Assembly: GCA_004144935.1 (NCBI GenBank)
Contig: SDZP01000002.1
Coordinates: 1-35,838 of the forward strand
Reading direction: 5' to 3'
Source of the DNA: Caulobacteraceae bacterium
GTDB lineage: Bacteria > Pseudomonadota > Alphaproteobacteria > Caulobacterales > Caulobacteraceae
DNA length: 35,838 nucleotides
Notes under the pieces: model-generated
Told to the model about the DNA's origin: nothing
The model's database searches: none
What the model saw: only the letters and a program-made list of their open reading frames with translations
Made by a program: the position numbers and the translations under genes
In this document: positions 27,898 to 35,838 of the stretch, in pieces
How the letters are laid out: every line of letters begins with the position of its first letter
Numbering within the stretch: the first letter of the stretch is position 1

Positions 27898-28013
27898 TAG
27901 GCGATACCGGGGAGTACCATGCGGGGCCGGCCTGCATCTGCCAAAAGCGCCCCACCGCCTGCGGCACATTGTCAACAATGAGGTCCGCTCGGGGAAATCG
28001 GGTCAGTTTTGTC

Positions 28014-28038
28014 GGAACAACGACCAACGGAACCCGTT
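28014..28038 (+). promoter_or_regulatory. EcfG/SigT-type general stress promoter
   Basis: GGAAC (28014-28018), 16 nt, CGTT (28035-28038): exact GGAAC-N16-CGTT, upstream of the ORF at 28092. Confidence 0.65.
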
Positions 28039-28091
28039 AGATCGCTGCGGCTTAGTCGGATTTCCGACACAGCGGCGTCGGGGCTTTTCCA

Positions 28092-28295
28092 GTGTATGAA
28101 CTACGCGTCTACCTGCCGGGGGAAGATACGCCCATGCGAGTCGTGAAGGCCAAGTCGGCGGTCGAGGTGATGGAGGTGATCCCGCGCCTTCTGGAGGAAC
28201 ATGACGGTTGTGAGCGGGTATCGGCGATCGCGGGAGACAACTTTCTGTTCAGCGTGGACTGCGAAGGCAACCGAATGAGCAGGGACAAGCCGTAG
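28092..28295 (+). CDS. Small hypothetical protein, putative general-stress gene
   Basis: 67 aa MYELRVYLPGEDTPMRVVKAKSAVEVMEVIPRLLEEHDGCERVSAIAGDNFLFSVDCEGNRMSRDKP from a GTG start behind the GGAAC-N16-CGTT motif. Confidence 0.6.
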   Translation: MYELRVYLPGEDTPMRVVKAKSAVEVMEVIPRLLEEHDGCERVSAIAGDNFLFSVDCEGNRMSRDKP

Positions 28296-28344
28296 GTCCG
28301 CCGCGCGCAGCGACAGCGCACTGTTTTTTTCCGCCCGGGCGCGC

Positions 28345-29154
28345 TTGACTGACCGCGTGCTCATCCAGCTGATCCGAAACCGTCTCGACCCCTGGCTGGC
28401 CCGGCCTGACCGCGGCGCGCCGGCCCTGGCCGAGGTGCGCGACCTGGCGATCGAGACCCGGGGCGGGACCCTTCCCGCCCGCCTCTACAGCAACGAGGCG
28501 CAGGACCGCGGCGACCTGCTGGTCTTCCTGCACGGCGGCGGCTTGGTCAGCAGCAGCCTGGCGACCCATGACGGCGTCTGCCGCCGGCTGGCCGGCGGGT
28601 CCGGCTTCGATGTGCTGGCCATCGACTATCGCCTGGCGCCCGAGCAACCGTATCCGGCCGCCCACGATGACGCCGAAGCGGCCCTCGCCTTCGCAGCCGA
28701 GACCTTTGCGCCCCGGCGCCTGCTGGCCGGCGGCGACTCGGCCGGCGGGCTTCTGGCGGTGGCGGCCGCGCGGCGACGCGCCGCCGCCGGCCAGCCGCTC
28801 GACGGGCTGGCCCTGTTCTATCCGGTTCTGGCGCTGGACCCGGTGGCGGACGATCCGCGCCTGTTCCGCCGCAGCCGGGCCTGGATGCGGCGCCAGTACG
28901 CGGCAAACCTCGAAGGACCGGTCGACGACCTGGCCTTCCCCCTGGCTGCCGGCCTGCCGCCAACCTTCATCGCCAGCGGCGGCCGCGATCCGACCCGGCT
29001 TGACGCTAAGCGGCTGATCGCCGGCGGCGCGCCCGTGACCCACCACCTTGAACCTCGCGCCACCCACGGCTTCCTCAACTTGGCGGCCGTCTCCAGCCGC
29101 GCCGCCGCGCAGGCCGACCGGGCCATCGCCGCCCTCAAGGCCGCCTTCTCCTAA
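28345..29154 (+). CDS. Alpha/beta hydrolase, HSL (family IV) esterase-like
   Basis: HGGG oxyanion motif (FLHGGGLVSSS), GDSAGG nucleophile elbow, DYRLAPEQPYPAAHDD; TTG start. Confidence 0.88.
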   Translation: MTDRVLIQLIRNRLDPWLARPDRGAPALAEVRDLAIETRGGTLPARLYSNEAQDRGDLLVFLHGGGLVSSSLATHDGVCRRLAGGSGFDVLAIDYRLAPEQPYPAAHDDAEAALAFAAETFAPRRLLAGGDSAGGLLAVAAARRRAAAGQPLDGLALFYPVLALDPVADDPRLFRRSRAWMRRQYAANLEGPVDDLAFPLAAGLPPTFIASGGRDPTRLDAKRLIAGGAPVTHHLEPRATHGFLNLAAVSSRAAAQADRAIAALKAAFS

Positions 29155-29167
29155 CCTCGCAAGCATA

Positions 29168-29202
29168 GAAAAAGGGCGGCCCGGGTTGCCCCGGACCGCC
29201 CT
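29168..29202 (-). terminator. Rho-independent terminator of the TonB-dependent receptor gene
   Basis: Minus strand AGGGCGGTCCGGGGCAACCCGGGCCGCCCT followed by TTTTC. Confidence 0.75.
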
Positions 29203-29226
29203 GATCCTTCAGCCGGTTCTAGAGGA

Positions 29227-31797
29227 CTAGAACTTGCTGCGCAGGGTTACGCCGACGGTGCGCGGGGCGCCGAGGAAGGCGTCGTAGGTCGAGATGTTGT
29301 CATCCGCCGCCTTGTTGTAGGGGTTGGTGGTGTCGACCTGGAACGGGCCGTTGAACGCCACCTGGATGTAGTCCTGGTCGAACAGGTTGTTGGCGAACAG
29401 TTCCACCGTCCAGAAGCCGTCCGGGCTGCCGATGCCGACCCGGGCGTTCACCAGGGTGAAGGCGTCCTGTTCCTTGACGGGGTGCAGGTCCGAGCCGGTG
29501 TTGTAGTCGCTGGTGTACTTCAGCGAGACGTTGCCGCGGAAGGTCAGCGATTCATTGACGTCCTTCTCGTAGCTGGTCGCGAGCGAAGCCGACCAGCGCG
29601 GCGCGAACGGAGCGGTCGAGCCGGGCAGGCGGAACACGCCGTTGAACTTCGACGGGTCGTTCAGGTCGAGCGCGTCGAAATCGCCGAACTTGGTCTGGGC
29701 CCAGGTCACGCCGCCCTGGAAGGTCAGGCCGTCCAGCGGGGTGAACCACAGGAAGTCGGCGTCGATGCCGGTCGAGGTCAGCTCGGGGATCGACTCGACG
29801 ATGAAGGCCGTGCCGACGAAGGTGTTGAGCTGGAAGTCGGTGTACTCCTGGTGGAAAGCCGTGGCGTTCAGCATCAGGCTGTTGCCGAACCACTTGGTCT
29901 TGATGCCCAGTTCGTAGGAGTCGGCCTTTTCACCGTCGAAGCTGGTGTCGGTGTTGGGCTGGAAGTCGACCGGCAGAGTGTTGTTCTGGCAGGCCAGGCC
30001 GGCAATGGTGGTTTCGGTCCGACCGCCGAACGGGCAGACGATGTTGACCCGGTCGAGGTTGAAGCCGCCCGACTTGTAGCCACGGGCGTAGGACCCGTAG
30101 ACCATGATGTCTTCGGAGATGTCCCAGGCCAGCTTGATGGTGCCGGTCAATTCTTCTTCGCTGCGCTTTTGGATCTTGTCCGCGTCCGCGATGGCGTCGA
30201 AGTCGTTGTTCTCGGCGTTCAGGCAGAGACCGCCGGCGATGGAGGTCGCGCCCGCCGCGCCGATCTGGCCGGCCAGAGCCAGGAACTGGGCTTCGGCCTG
30301 GTCACAGGACGAACCGCTGGTGCTGTACTCGGTTTTCAGAGACTTGTCCGACCAGGTGTAGCGCAGGCCGGCCGTTAGCTTGAGGCTGTCGGTGATCGAC
30401 CAGGTGTTGTCGGTGAAGATGGCGAAGGTCTCGTCCGACTGCTTGTAGAGGTCGTCGGATCCGGTGCCGGGCTGGAAGATCGTACCTTCGGTCAGGGCGT
30501 TGAGCGCCAGGCCGGGGTTGCCCGGGATGCCGCTGAGGACGCGACGAGCGAAGTAGTCGTAGTAGTCTTCGCCGTAGATCAGGCGCGAGCGGCTATCGAG
30601 GTCTTCCTTGGCGTAGAAGGCGCCGACCAGCCAGTTGACCGGCCCCGCTTCGCCGTTGGCGCGCAGTTCCTGGCTGAACTGGCCGAACTCGACGTAGTTG
30701 GTGCCGTCGGCCGGACGGTAGACCAGGTCGGCGGCGGTGAAGTCGCTGTCCTGGCCGGTCTCGGCGCGCCAGTTGCGGGTGGCGGTGATCGAGGTCAGGG
30801 TGACGCCGTCCAGCACATCCCAGTTGATCTCGGCCGACAGGCCCTGATCCTTGATGTCCTGCTTGGTCGAACGGTTGCCGTAGGCGCGGCGGCTGAAGAC
30901 GTTCTCGTTGGTGTTGGCGTTGATGCCGTTCGGCTGCACCTGGTTGACGAAGTTGGCGCGGCTGTTGGCGGCGTTGCCGACCTGCAGCTGGGTGGCCAGG
31001 CAGCACAGCTCGTCCCGCTCGGTGTAGTCGGCGATAAAGCGGACGCTGAAGTTGTCGGTCGGCGTGGCCAGGATCTGGCCGCGGATGGTCCAGAAGTCCT
31101 GGGTCACGTCTTCGTTCGAGTTGCGCGGACCGTCGCCCGTCTCGACGTCGAGGAAGCCGTCGCGGGTGCGCTTGGCGACGAAGAGGCGGCCGGCGACCTT
31201 GTCGCCGAACAGCGGGCCGGTCACCGAGGCGGAGCCGCCGAGGGTGCCGTATTCGCCGGCGGTCAGCTCGGCGTTGCCGCCGAATTCGAACTCGGGCTCA
31301 GCCGTCAGGATGTTGATGACGCCGGCCGAGGTGTTCTTGCCGAACAGGGTGCCTTGCGGACCCTTCAGCACTTCGATGCGGCGCAGTTCGCCGAGGTCGC
31401 CGAAGCTGACGCCGTTGCGGGGACGGTAGACGCCGTCGATGACGACGCCGACCGAGGATTCCAGACCCGGGTTGTCGCCGACGGTGCCGACGCCGCGGAT
31501 ACGGGCGGTGGTGACGGTTTCGTTCGAGGTCGAGGTGACGGTCAGGCCGGGGGTCAGGATCTGCAGATCCTTGATGTCCTTGACGCCGGCGTCCTGCATC
31601 AGCTCGCCCGACAGGGCGGTGACGGTGGCCGGAACGTCCTGCAGGTTCTGTTCCCGCTTGTTGACGGTGACGACGATGGCGTCGACGGTGTTCTCATCGG
31701 CCGGCGCGGGCTCTTCCTGAGCAAAGGCGGCGGTCGACATAAGGGCGGAGAGCACGACGGCGGAAGCCGACGCGCGCAGCAGATGACGAATTTTCAT
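29227..31797 (-). CDS. TonB-dependent receptor
   Basis: Signal peptide, TonB box/plug region (VDAIVVTVNKREQNLQDVPATVTALSGELMQDAG...), C-terminal beta-barrel ending VGVTLRSKF. Confidence 0.94.
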   Translation of the reverse strand: MKIRHLLRASASAVVLSALMSTAAFAQEEPAPADENTVDAIVVTVNKREQNLQDVPATVTALSGELMQDAGVKDIKDLQILTPGLTVTSTSNETVTTARIRGVGTVGDNPGLESSVGVVIDGVYRPRNGVSFGDLGELRRIEVLKGPQGTLFGKNTSAGVINILTAEPEFEFGGNAELTAGEYGTLGGSASVTGPLFGDKVAGRLFVAKRTRDGFLDVETGDGPRNSNEDVTQDFWTIRGQILATPTDNFSVRFIADYTERDELCCLATQLQVGNAANSRANFVNQVQPNGINANTNENVFSRRAYGNRSTKQDIKDQGLSAEINWDVLDGVTLTSITATRNWRAETGQDSDFTAADLVYRPADGTNYVEFGQFSQELRANGEAGPVNWLVGAFYAKEDLDSRSRLIYGEDYYDYFARRVLSGIPGNPGLALNALTEGTIFQPGTGSDDLYKQSDETFAIFTDNTWSITDSLKLTAGLRYTWSDKSLKTEYSTSGSSCDQAEAQFLALAGQIGAAGATSIAGGLCLNAENNDFDAIADADKIQKRSEEELTGTIKLAWDISEDIMVYGSYARGYKSGGFNLDRVNIVCPFGGRTETTIAGLACQNNTLPVDFQPNTDTSFDGEKADSYELGIKTKWFGNSLMLNATAFHQEYTDFQLNTFVGTAFIVESIPELTSTGIDADFLWFTPLDGLTFQGGVTWAQTKFGDFDALDLNDPSKFNGVFRLPGSTAPFAPRWSASLATSYEKDVNESLTFRGNVSLKYTSDYNTGSDLHPVKEQDAFTLVNARVGIGSPDGFWTVELFANNLFDQDYIQVAFNGPFQVDTTNPYNKAADDNISTYDAFLGAPRTVGVTLRSKF

Positions 31798-31991
31798 GTC
31801 ACGTCCTGGGCAAGGTTTTTTGCACGCGGGTGTCAGCCGCGCGGGTTTTGGGGAGGCTGAGCGGACCGAGGAAGCCCTATCAACTTGACGCCTGTGCCCT
31901 AGGGTCGCTGAACATGATCAGGCAAGATTAATCCCTTGTAACACAACGGAAAATGGCGGCCTCGTGTCGGTGATGTGACAGCATCAGCGTC

Positions 31992-32016
31992 AAAAAACTG
32001 CGTTATTCTGACGCAG
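31992..32016 (-). terminator. Orphan rho-independent terminator on the minus strand
   Basis: Minus strand CTGCGT-CAGAATA-ACGCAG-TTTTTT; no annotated minus-strand gene ends here. Confidence 0.6.
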
Positions 32017-32142
32017 CGTTGAAAAGCGCCTTTTTTGTGGGCGCCCGGCTCAGAAACGGCTCGGGCGCCTCAATAGAAGGCAGAACGACTTGGCGCCGAA
32101 ACCGGGGTTGTCGTCAGGCCGTTTCGGCCGCATCTGACAGGC

Positions 32143-33558
32143 ATGCCGGTCAATGCTCGCTATCACCCCGATCCGCGCTTCATGAAGCTTGGTCCGGAGT
32201 TCTCCGACCCGGTCCGTCCGGCCGAGTTTCCGCAGACGATCCAGCGATGGCGCCACGACCGGGCGGCGGCGAGCGTCGGCCTCGAGACCCTGAGCCAGAC
32301 GGAATGGCTCGCCCACTTCGGCCGCTTCGAGCCCTTGCCGGACAACCAGCCCGGTCCCCTGGCCATGCGCTATCACGGCCACCAGTTCCGCAGCTACAAC
32401 CCCGAGCTCGGCGACGGCCGCGGCTTCCTGTTCGCGCAGCTGCGCGAGTCCGGCGGGGGCCGGCTGCTGGACCTGGCCACCAAGGGCAGCGGCCAGACCC
32501 CGTGGTCGCGGCGCGGCGACGGGCGGCTGACCCTCAAGGGCGGCGTGCGCGAGATCCTCGCCGCCGGCATGCTGGAGGCGCTGGGCGTGCCCACCAGCCG
32601 GGCCTTCTCCCTGGTCGAGACCGGCGAGGACCTGCAGCGCAACGACGAGCCCAGCCCCACCCGCTCGGCGGTCTTGACCCGGCTGTCGCACAGCCACATC
32701 CGCTTCGGCACCTTCCAGCGCCAGGCCTTCCAGGAGCGGGCCGACAACCTGACCATCCTGGTCGACCATGCGGTGGAGACCTATTTTCCGCATCTGGCCG
32801 ACGAGCCCGACCGACCGGTCGCCCTGCTGCGGGAGACGGTGGCCCGCACGGCCCATCTGGTGGCCCGCTGGATGTCGGCTGGCTTCGTTCACGGCGTGCT
32901 CAACACCGACAACATGGTCGTCACCGGTGAGAGTTTCGACTACGGCCCATGGCGGTTCCTGCCGCGCAACGATCCCAACTTCACGGCCGCCTACTTCGAC
33001 GAGACCGGCCTCTACAGCTTCGGCCGCCAGCCGGAGGCGGGCTTCTGGAACCTGCAGCAGCTGGCCGGCTGCCTCGTGCAGATCGCCGACAGCGACCGGC
33101 TGGTCGAGGCCCTGAACGGTTTCGCCCCGGCCTATCGCGACGCCATGCGGGCGGCGATGATCGGCCGGCTGGGCCTGAAGTCCCGTGACGCCGAGACCGA
33201 CATCGACTTGGTCAACGCCGCCTTCAAAGGCTTGGCGGAGGGTGGCGACGCCCTGCGCTGGGAGCCCTTCTTCTTCGACTGGTTCTGCGGCGACGAGGCG
33301 CGGGCGATGGCCGGTCCGCGGGCGGCGATCTACGACGGCGAGGCCTTCCTGGCGTTCCGGCGACTGCTGGCCGGCTTCGAGGCCGGTCGGCCCGAGCGCC
33401 TGGCCCATCCGATGTTCAGCGAGCCCGAGCCGGTCGAGATGCTGATCGAAGAGGTCGAGGCCCTTTGGGCGCCGATCGCGGAAGCCGACGACTGGGCGCC
33501 GCTCTACGCCAAGATGGACAGGATCGAAGCGGCCCGAAGAGCATGGAGCCTGAGCTGA
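32143..33558 (+). CDS. selO: Protein adenylyltransferase SelO (YdiU/UPF0061 family)
   Basis: MRYHGHQFRSYNPELGDGRGFLFAQL, DLATKGSGQTPWSRRGDGRLTLKGGVREILAAGMLEALGVPTSRA, HGVLNTDNMVVTGESFDYGPWRFL. Confidence 0.95.
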   Translation: MPVNARYHPDPRFMKLGPEFSDPVRPAEFPQTIQRWRHDRAAASVGLETLSQTEWLAHFGRFEPLPDNQPGPLAMRYHGHQFRSYNPELGDGRGFLFAQLRESGGGRLLDLATKGSGQTPWSRRGDGRLTLKGGVREILAAGMLEALGVPTSRAFSLVETGEDLQRNDEPSPTRSAVLTRLSHSHIRFGTFQRQAFQERADNLTILVDHAVETYFPHLADEPDRPVALLRETVARTAHLVARWMSAGFVHGVLNTDNMVVTGESFDYGPWRFLPRNDPNFTAAYFDETGLYSFGRQPEAGFWNLQQLAGCLVQIADSDRLVEALNGFAPAYRDAMRAAMIGRLGLKSRDAETDIDLVNAAFKGLAEGGDALRWEPFFFDWFCGDEARAMAGPRAAIYDGEAFLAFRRLLAGFEAGRPERLAHPMFSEPEPVEMLIEEVEALWAPIAEADDWAPLYAKMDRIEAARRAWSLS

Positions 33559-33564
33559 GCCGGT

Positions 33565-35031
33565 TCAGGCCTTGGGTGTCTTCGCCTTCTCCGGCTCCGG
33601 CAGGCGCAGTTCGAACACGGTCCCCTCCGGCCCCGTGGCGGCCATCGTCAGGTCGCCGCCGTGGGCCTGGGCCAGTTCCCGCGAGATGGCCAGGCCCAGG
33701 CCAGTGCCGCCATGCCGCGCCGAGCCGGCGAACGGCTGGAACAGATGCGCCAGCGCCCGCTCCGGCAGGCCAGGACCGTTGTCGGCGATGCGCAGGATGC
33801 TCCAGCCGGGCTCCTTGACCAGGCTGACGGTGATCTGGCCGGGCTCGTCCCGGACCATGGTCCCCATCGCCTGACGGGCGTTGCGCATCAAGTTCATCAG
33901 GATGCGGTGCAGCTGGTCGGGATCGGCGGTGACCGAGGCCCGGGCCGGGGCCTCGACCTTCAGCAGCACGGCGTCCTTCTCCAGCGCCGCATCCTCGGCC
34001 GCCGCCTCCAGCGCGGCCTTCAGCGGCACGGGCTTGAGGTCGGGCTCGGCTTCGCCGGTTCGGCCGTAGGCCAGGACGTTGGTGGCCAGGGTGACGGCCC
34101 GGTCCAGGGCCCGTTCGAGACGCGGCATGGCCTGGGCCACCTTGGGATCGCCGATGGCCGCCAGCCGGTCCGAGGCGATCTGGGCGCTGGTCAGCATGTT
34201 GCGCAGGTCGTGGTTGATCTTGGCCACCGCCTCGCCCAGCGCCGCCAGCCTGGCCCGGCTGTTCAGCGCCGCCACCAGGTCCAGCTGCATGCGTTCCAGT
34301 TCGGCCTCTGCGCGGCCGATCTCGTCGCGGCGGCCGCTGGTCTCGACACGGGCGGCGGGATCCTCCGGGTCGGCCCGGAACCGCTCGATGGAGCGGGTGA
34401 TCCGCTGCATCGGCCGCACCAGGAAGGCGTTCAGCGACAGATAGACCAGGCCGCCGACGACGATAGCGGCGAAGACGGTGACGAACAGCGCCTGCCACAG
34501 ATAGCTGATCAGCTCGGCCCGCAGGATGTCGTCGGGCACCACGATGTCGATGAACTCGGAATCCTTCAGCAGGCGTGGCTCGGACACCACCCGCACCATC
34601 CGCCCCTTGGCGCCGAACAGCGTCTGGAACGGCGCGCTGAACCAGCTGAGCGGGTTCTGGTCGCGCAGATCGACCAGGTACAGGTTGGGCAGGGTGCGAG
34701 GCGCAGCCAGCACCAGCCGGCGCAGACCCTCGGTCTGGATGGCCACGGAGACGACGCCGGCCCCGTCCAGCAGCCGCCGCGACAGGTCCTGGGTGATCCG
34801 GCCGTCGGGGGCCACCTCGGTCGCCATGACCGCCAGTTCGGCCGAGCGCACGCGGTCGAGCAGCCACTGCTCCTCGAAGCTGGCCAGGGCGGCGGGCAGG
34901 ACGAACAGGGCGGCCAGGGTGACGAACAGGCTGGTCAGCACCAGCAGGCGCGCCGACAGGCCGCCGGGCCAGAGCCATCGGCGTGTCGGAGGGGCGGTCT
35001 TCGTCGCGGGTGGCGGCGCGGCCTCGGCCAT
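33565..35031 (-). CDS. Membrane sensor histidine kinase
   Basis: Two TM segments, HAMP-like region, INHDLRNMLTSAQIASDRL H-box, NLMRNARQAM N-box, DNGPGLP, GTGLGLAIS. Confidence 0.92.
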   Translation of the reverse strand: MAEAAPPPATKTAPPTRRWLWPGGLSARLLVLTSLFVTLAALFVLPAALASFEEQWLLDRVRSAELAVMATEVAPDGRITQDLSRRLLDGAGVVSVAIQTEGLRRLVLAAPRTLPNLYLVDLRDQNPLSWFSAPFQTLFGAKGRMVRVVSEPRLLKDSEFIDIVVPDDILRAELISYLWQALFVTVFAAIVVGGLVYLSLNAFLVRPMQRITRSIERFRADPEDPAARVETSGRRDEIGRAEAELERMQLDLVAALNSRARLAALGEAVAKINHDLRNMLTSAQIASDRLAAIGDPKVAQAMPRLERALDRAVTLATNVLAYGRTGEAEPDLKPVPLKAALEAAAEDAALEKDAVLLKVEAPARASVTADPDQLHRILMNLMRNARQAMGTMVRDEPGQITVSLVKEPGWSILRIADNGPGLPERALAHLFQPFAGSARHGGTGLGLAISRELAQAHGGDLTMAATGPEGTVFELRLPEPEKAKTPKA

Positions 35032-35096
35032 GGCTCAGGTGTAGGTCAGGCGAGGGAGCCGCGCAACGCGGCCAAAGCTCGCGTGAAGATGGACGG

Positions 35097-35838
35097 TCAT
35101 CGCGCGCCGACGGCTTCGGCGACGGAGCCGAAGCCATCGGCCCTCAGACGGTCAGCCAGGTCGCGCTTGATCCGGCCCACCAGCCCCGGGCCCTCGTAGA
35201 CCATCGCCGAATAGAGCTGCACGGCCTGGGCGCCAGCGCGAATCTTGGCATAGGCGTCGGCCCCGGAGGCGACGCCGCCGGCCCCGATGAGGACCAGGCC
35301 CCGGTCGTTGGCGGCGTGGAAGCGACCCAGAATATAGGTCGACGGCCCCATCAGCGGCGCGCCGGACAGGCCCCCGGCCTCGCTGGCCTGGCGGCTCATC
35401 AGGGTCGCCGGCCGGCCAATGGTGGTGTTGGAGACGATGATGCCGGCCAGGCCGTGGTCGGCGCTGGTGGCGACAATGGCCTCGATCTCGTCGTCCTCAA
35501 GGTCCGGAGCCACCTTCAGGAAGACGGCAGCGTCGCCGGCCAGGCCCTTTCGGGCTTCGGCGAGGCGGCCAAGCAGGTCATCCAGCGCCGCCCGGGTCTG
35601 CAGGGCGCGCAGGCCGGGGGTGTTGGGCGAGGAGATGTTGACGGTGAAGTAGTCGGCCAGGCCCCACAGGCGGGTCAGGCCGGTGACATAATCCTGGGTG
35701 CGGTCGGTCGCGTCCTTGTTGGCCCCGATATTGGCCCCGACGACACCCCTGCGCGCCCGCTTGGCCAGCCGGGCGGCGAAGGGCTCGAGGCCGGCGTTGT
35801 TGAAGCCCATGCGGTTTATCACCGCCCTGTCCGGCGTC
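35097..35838 (-). CDS. pyrD: Dihydroorotate dehydrogenase (quinone), class 2, truncated by the right edge
   Basis: TPDRAVINRMGFNNAGLEPFAARL...GANIGANKD...YFTVNISSPNTPGLRALQ...VSNTTI...LIGAGGVASGADAYAKIRAGA; frame open to the window end. Confidence 0.95.
   Translation of the reverse strand, partial: TPDRAVINRMGFNNAGLEPFAARLAKRARRGVVGANIGANKDATDRTQDYVTGLTRLWGLADYFTVNISSPNTPGLRALQTRAALDDLLGRLAEARKGLAGDAAVFLKVAPDLEDDEIEAIVATSADHGLAGIIVSNTTIGRPATLMSRQASEAGGLSGAPLMGPSTYILGRFHAANDRGLVLIGAGGVASGADAYAKIRAGAQAVQLYSAMVYEGPGLVGRIKRDLADRLRADGFGSVAEAVGAR

Noticed and set aside
32050-33408. 452-aa minus-strand ORF opposite selO
   Set aside because: selO on plus is unambiguous; the minus translation has no recognisable domain.
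33540-33568. CCTGAGC/GTTCAGG stem across the selO and kinase stop codons as a terminator
   Set aside because: Short stem with a G-U pair and no T-run on either strand.

Overview
The window looks like a chromosomal segment from a GC-rich alphaproteobacterium of the Caulobacter/Phenylobacterium type; this is inferred from gene content and order. Its core is a flagellar/cell-cycle locus. On the minus strand, sciP (DUF1153-type CtrA inhibitor) is followed by fliF-fliG-fliH-fliN-flbD-flhA. A second minus-strand set, fliK-flgD-flgE, is transcribed divergently from plus-strand flgK-flgL. The left edge carries a 5'-truncated serA-like fragment, a two-gene operon (nucleotidyltransferase-like plus kinase-like protein), and an ArsR/SdpR-type regulator with a membrane protein. 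Right of the flagellar genes are a giant RTX/Calx-beta secreted nuclease, a VOC-family protein, a small membrane protein, a degenerate GGDEF/EAL-like protein overlapping a hybrid histidine kinase, a small ORF behind an EcfG-type promoter, an HSL-family esterase, a TonB-dependent receptor, SelO, a sensor kinase, and a PyrD cut by the right edge. Most genes are ordinary. The most interesting signals are regulatory. They include the flgK/fliK divergent control region (sigma-54, IHF and repeated CCCGGCA elements that recur at fliF). Others are a 28-bp palindrome capped by GANTC sites over the ArsR start codon, three abutting GANTC sites upstream of the nuclease, and a perfect GGAAC-N16-CGTT promoter. 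An orphan minus-strand terminator with upstream hairpins suggests an unannotated sRNA. No CRISPR array, rRNA, tRNA or transposase was seen.
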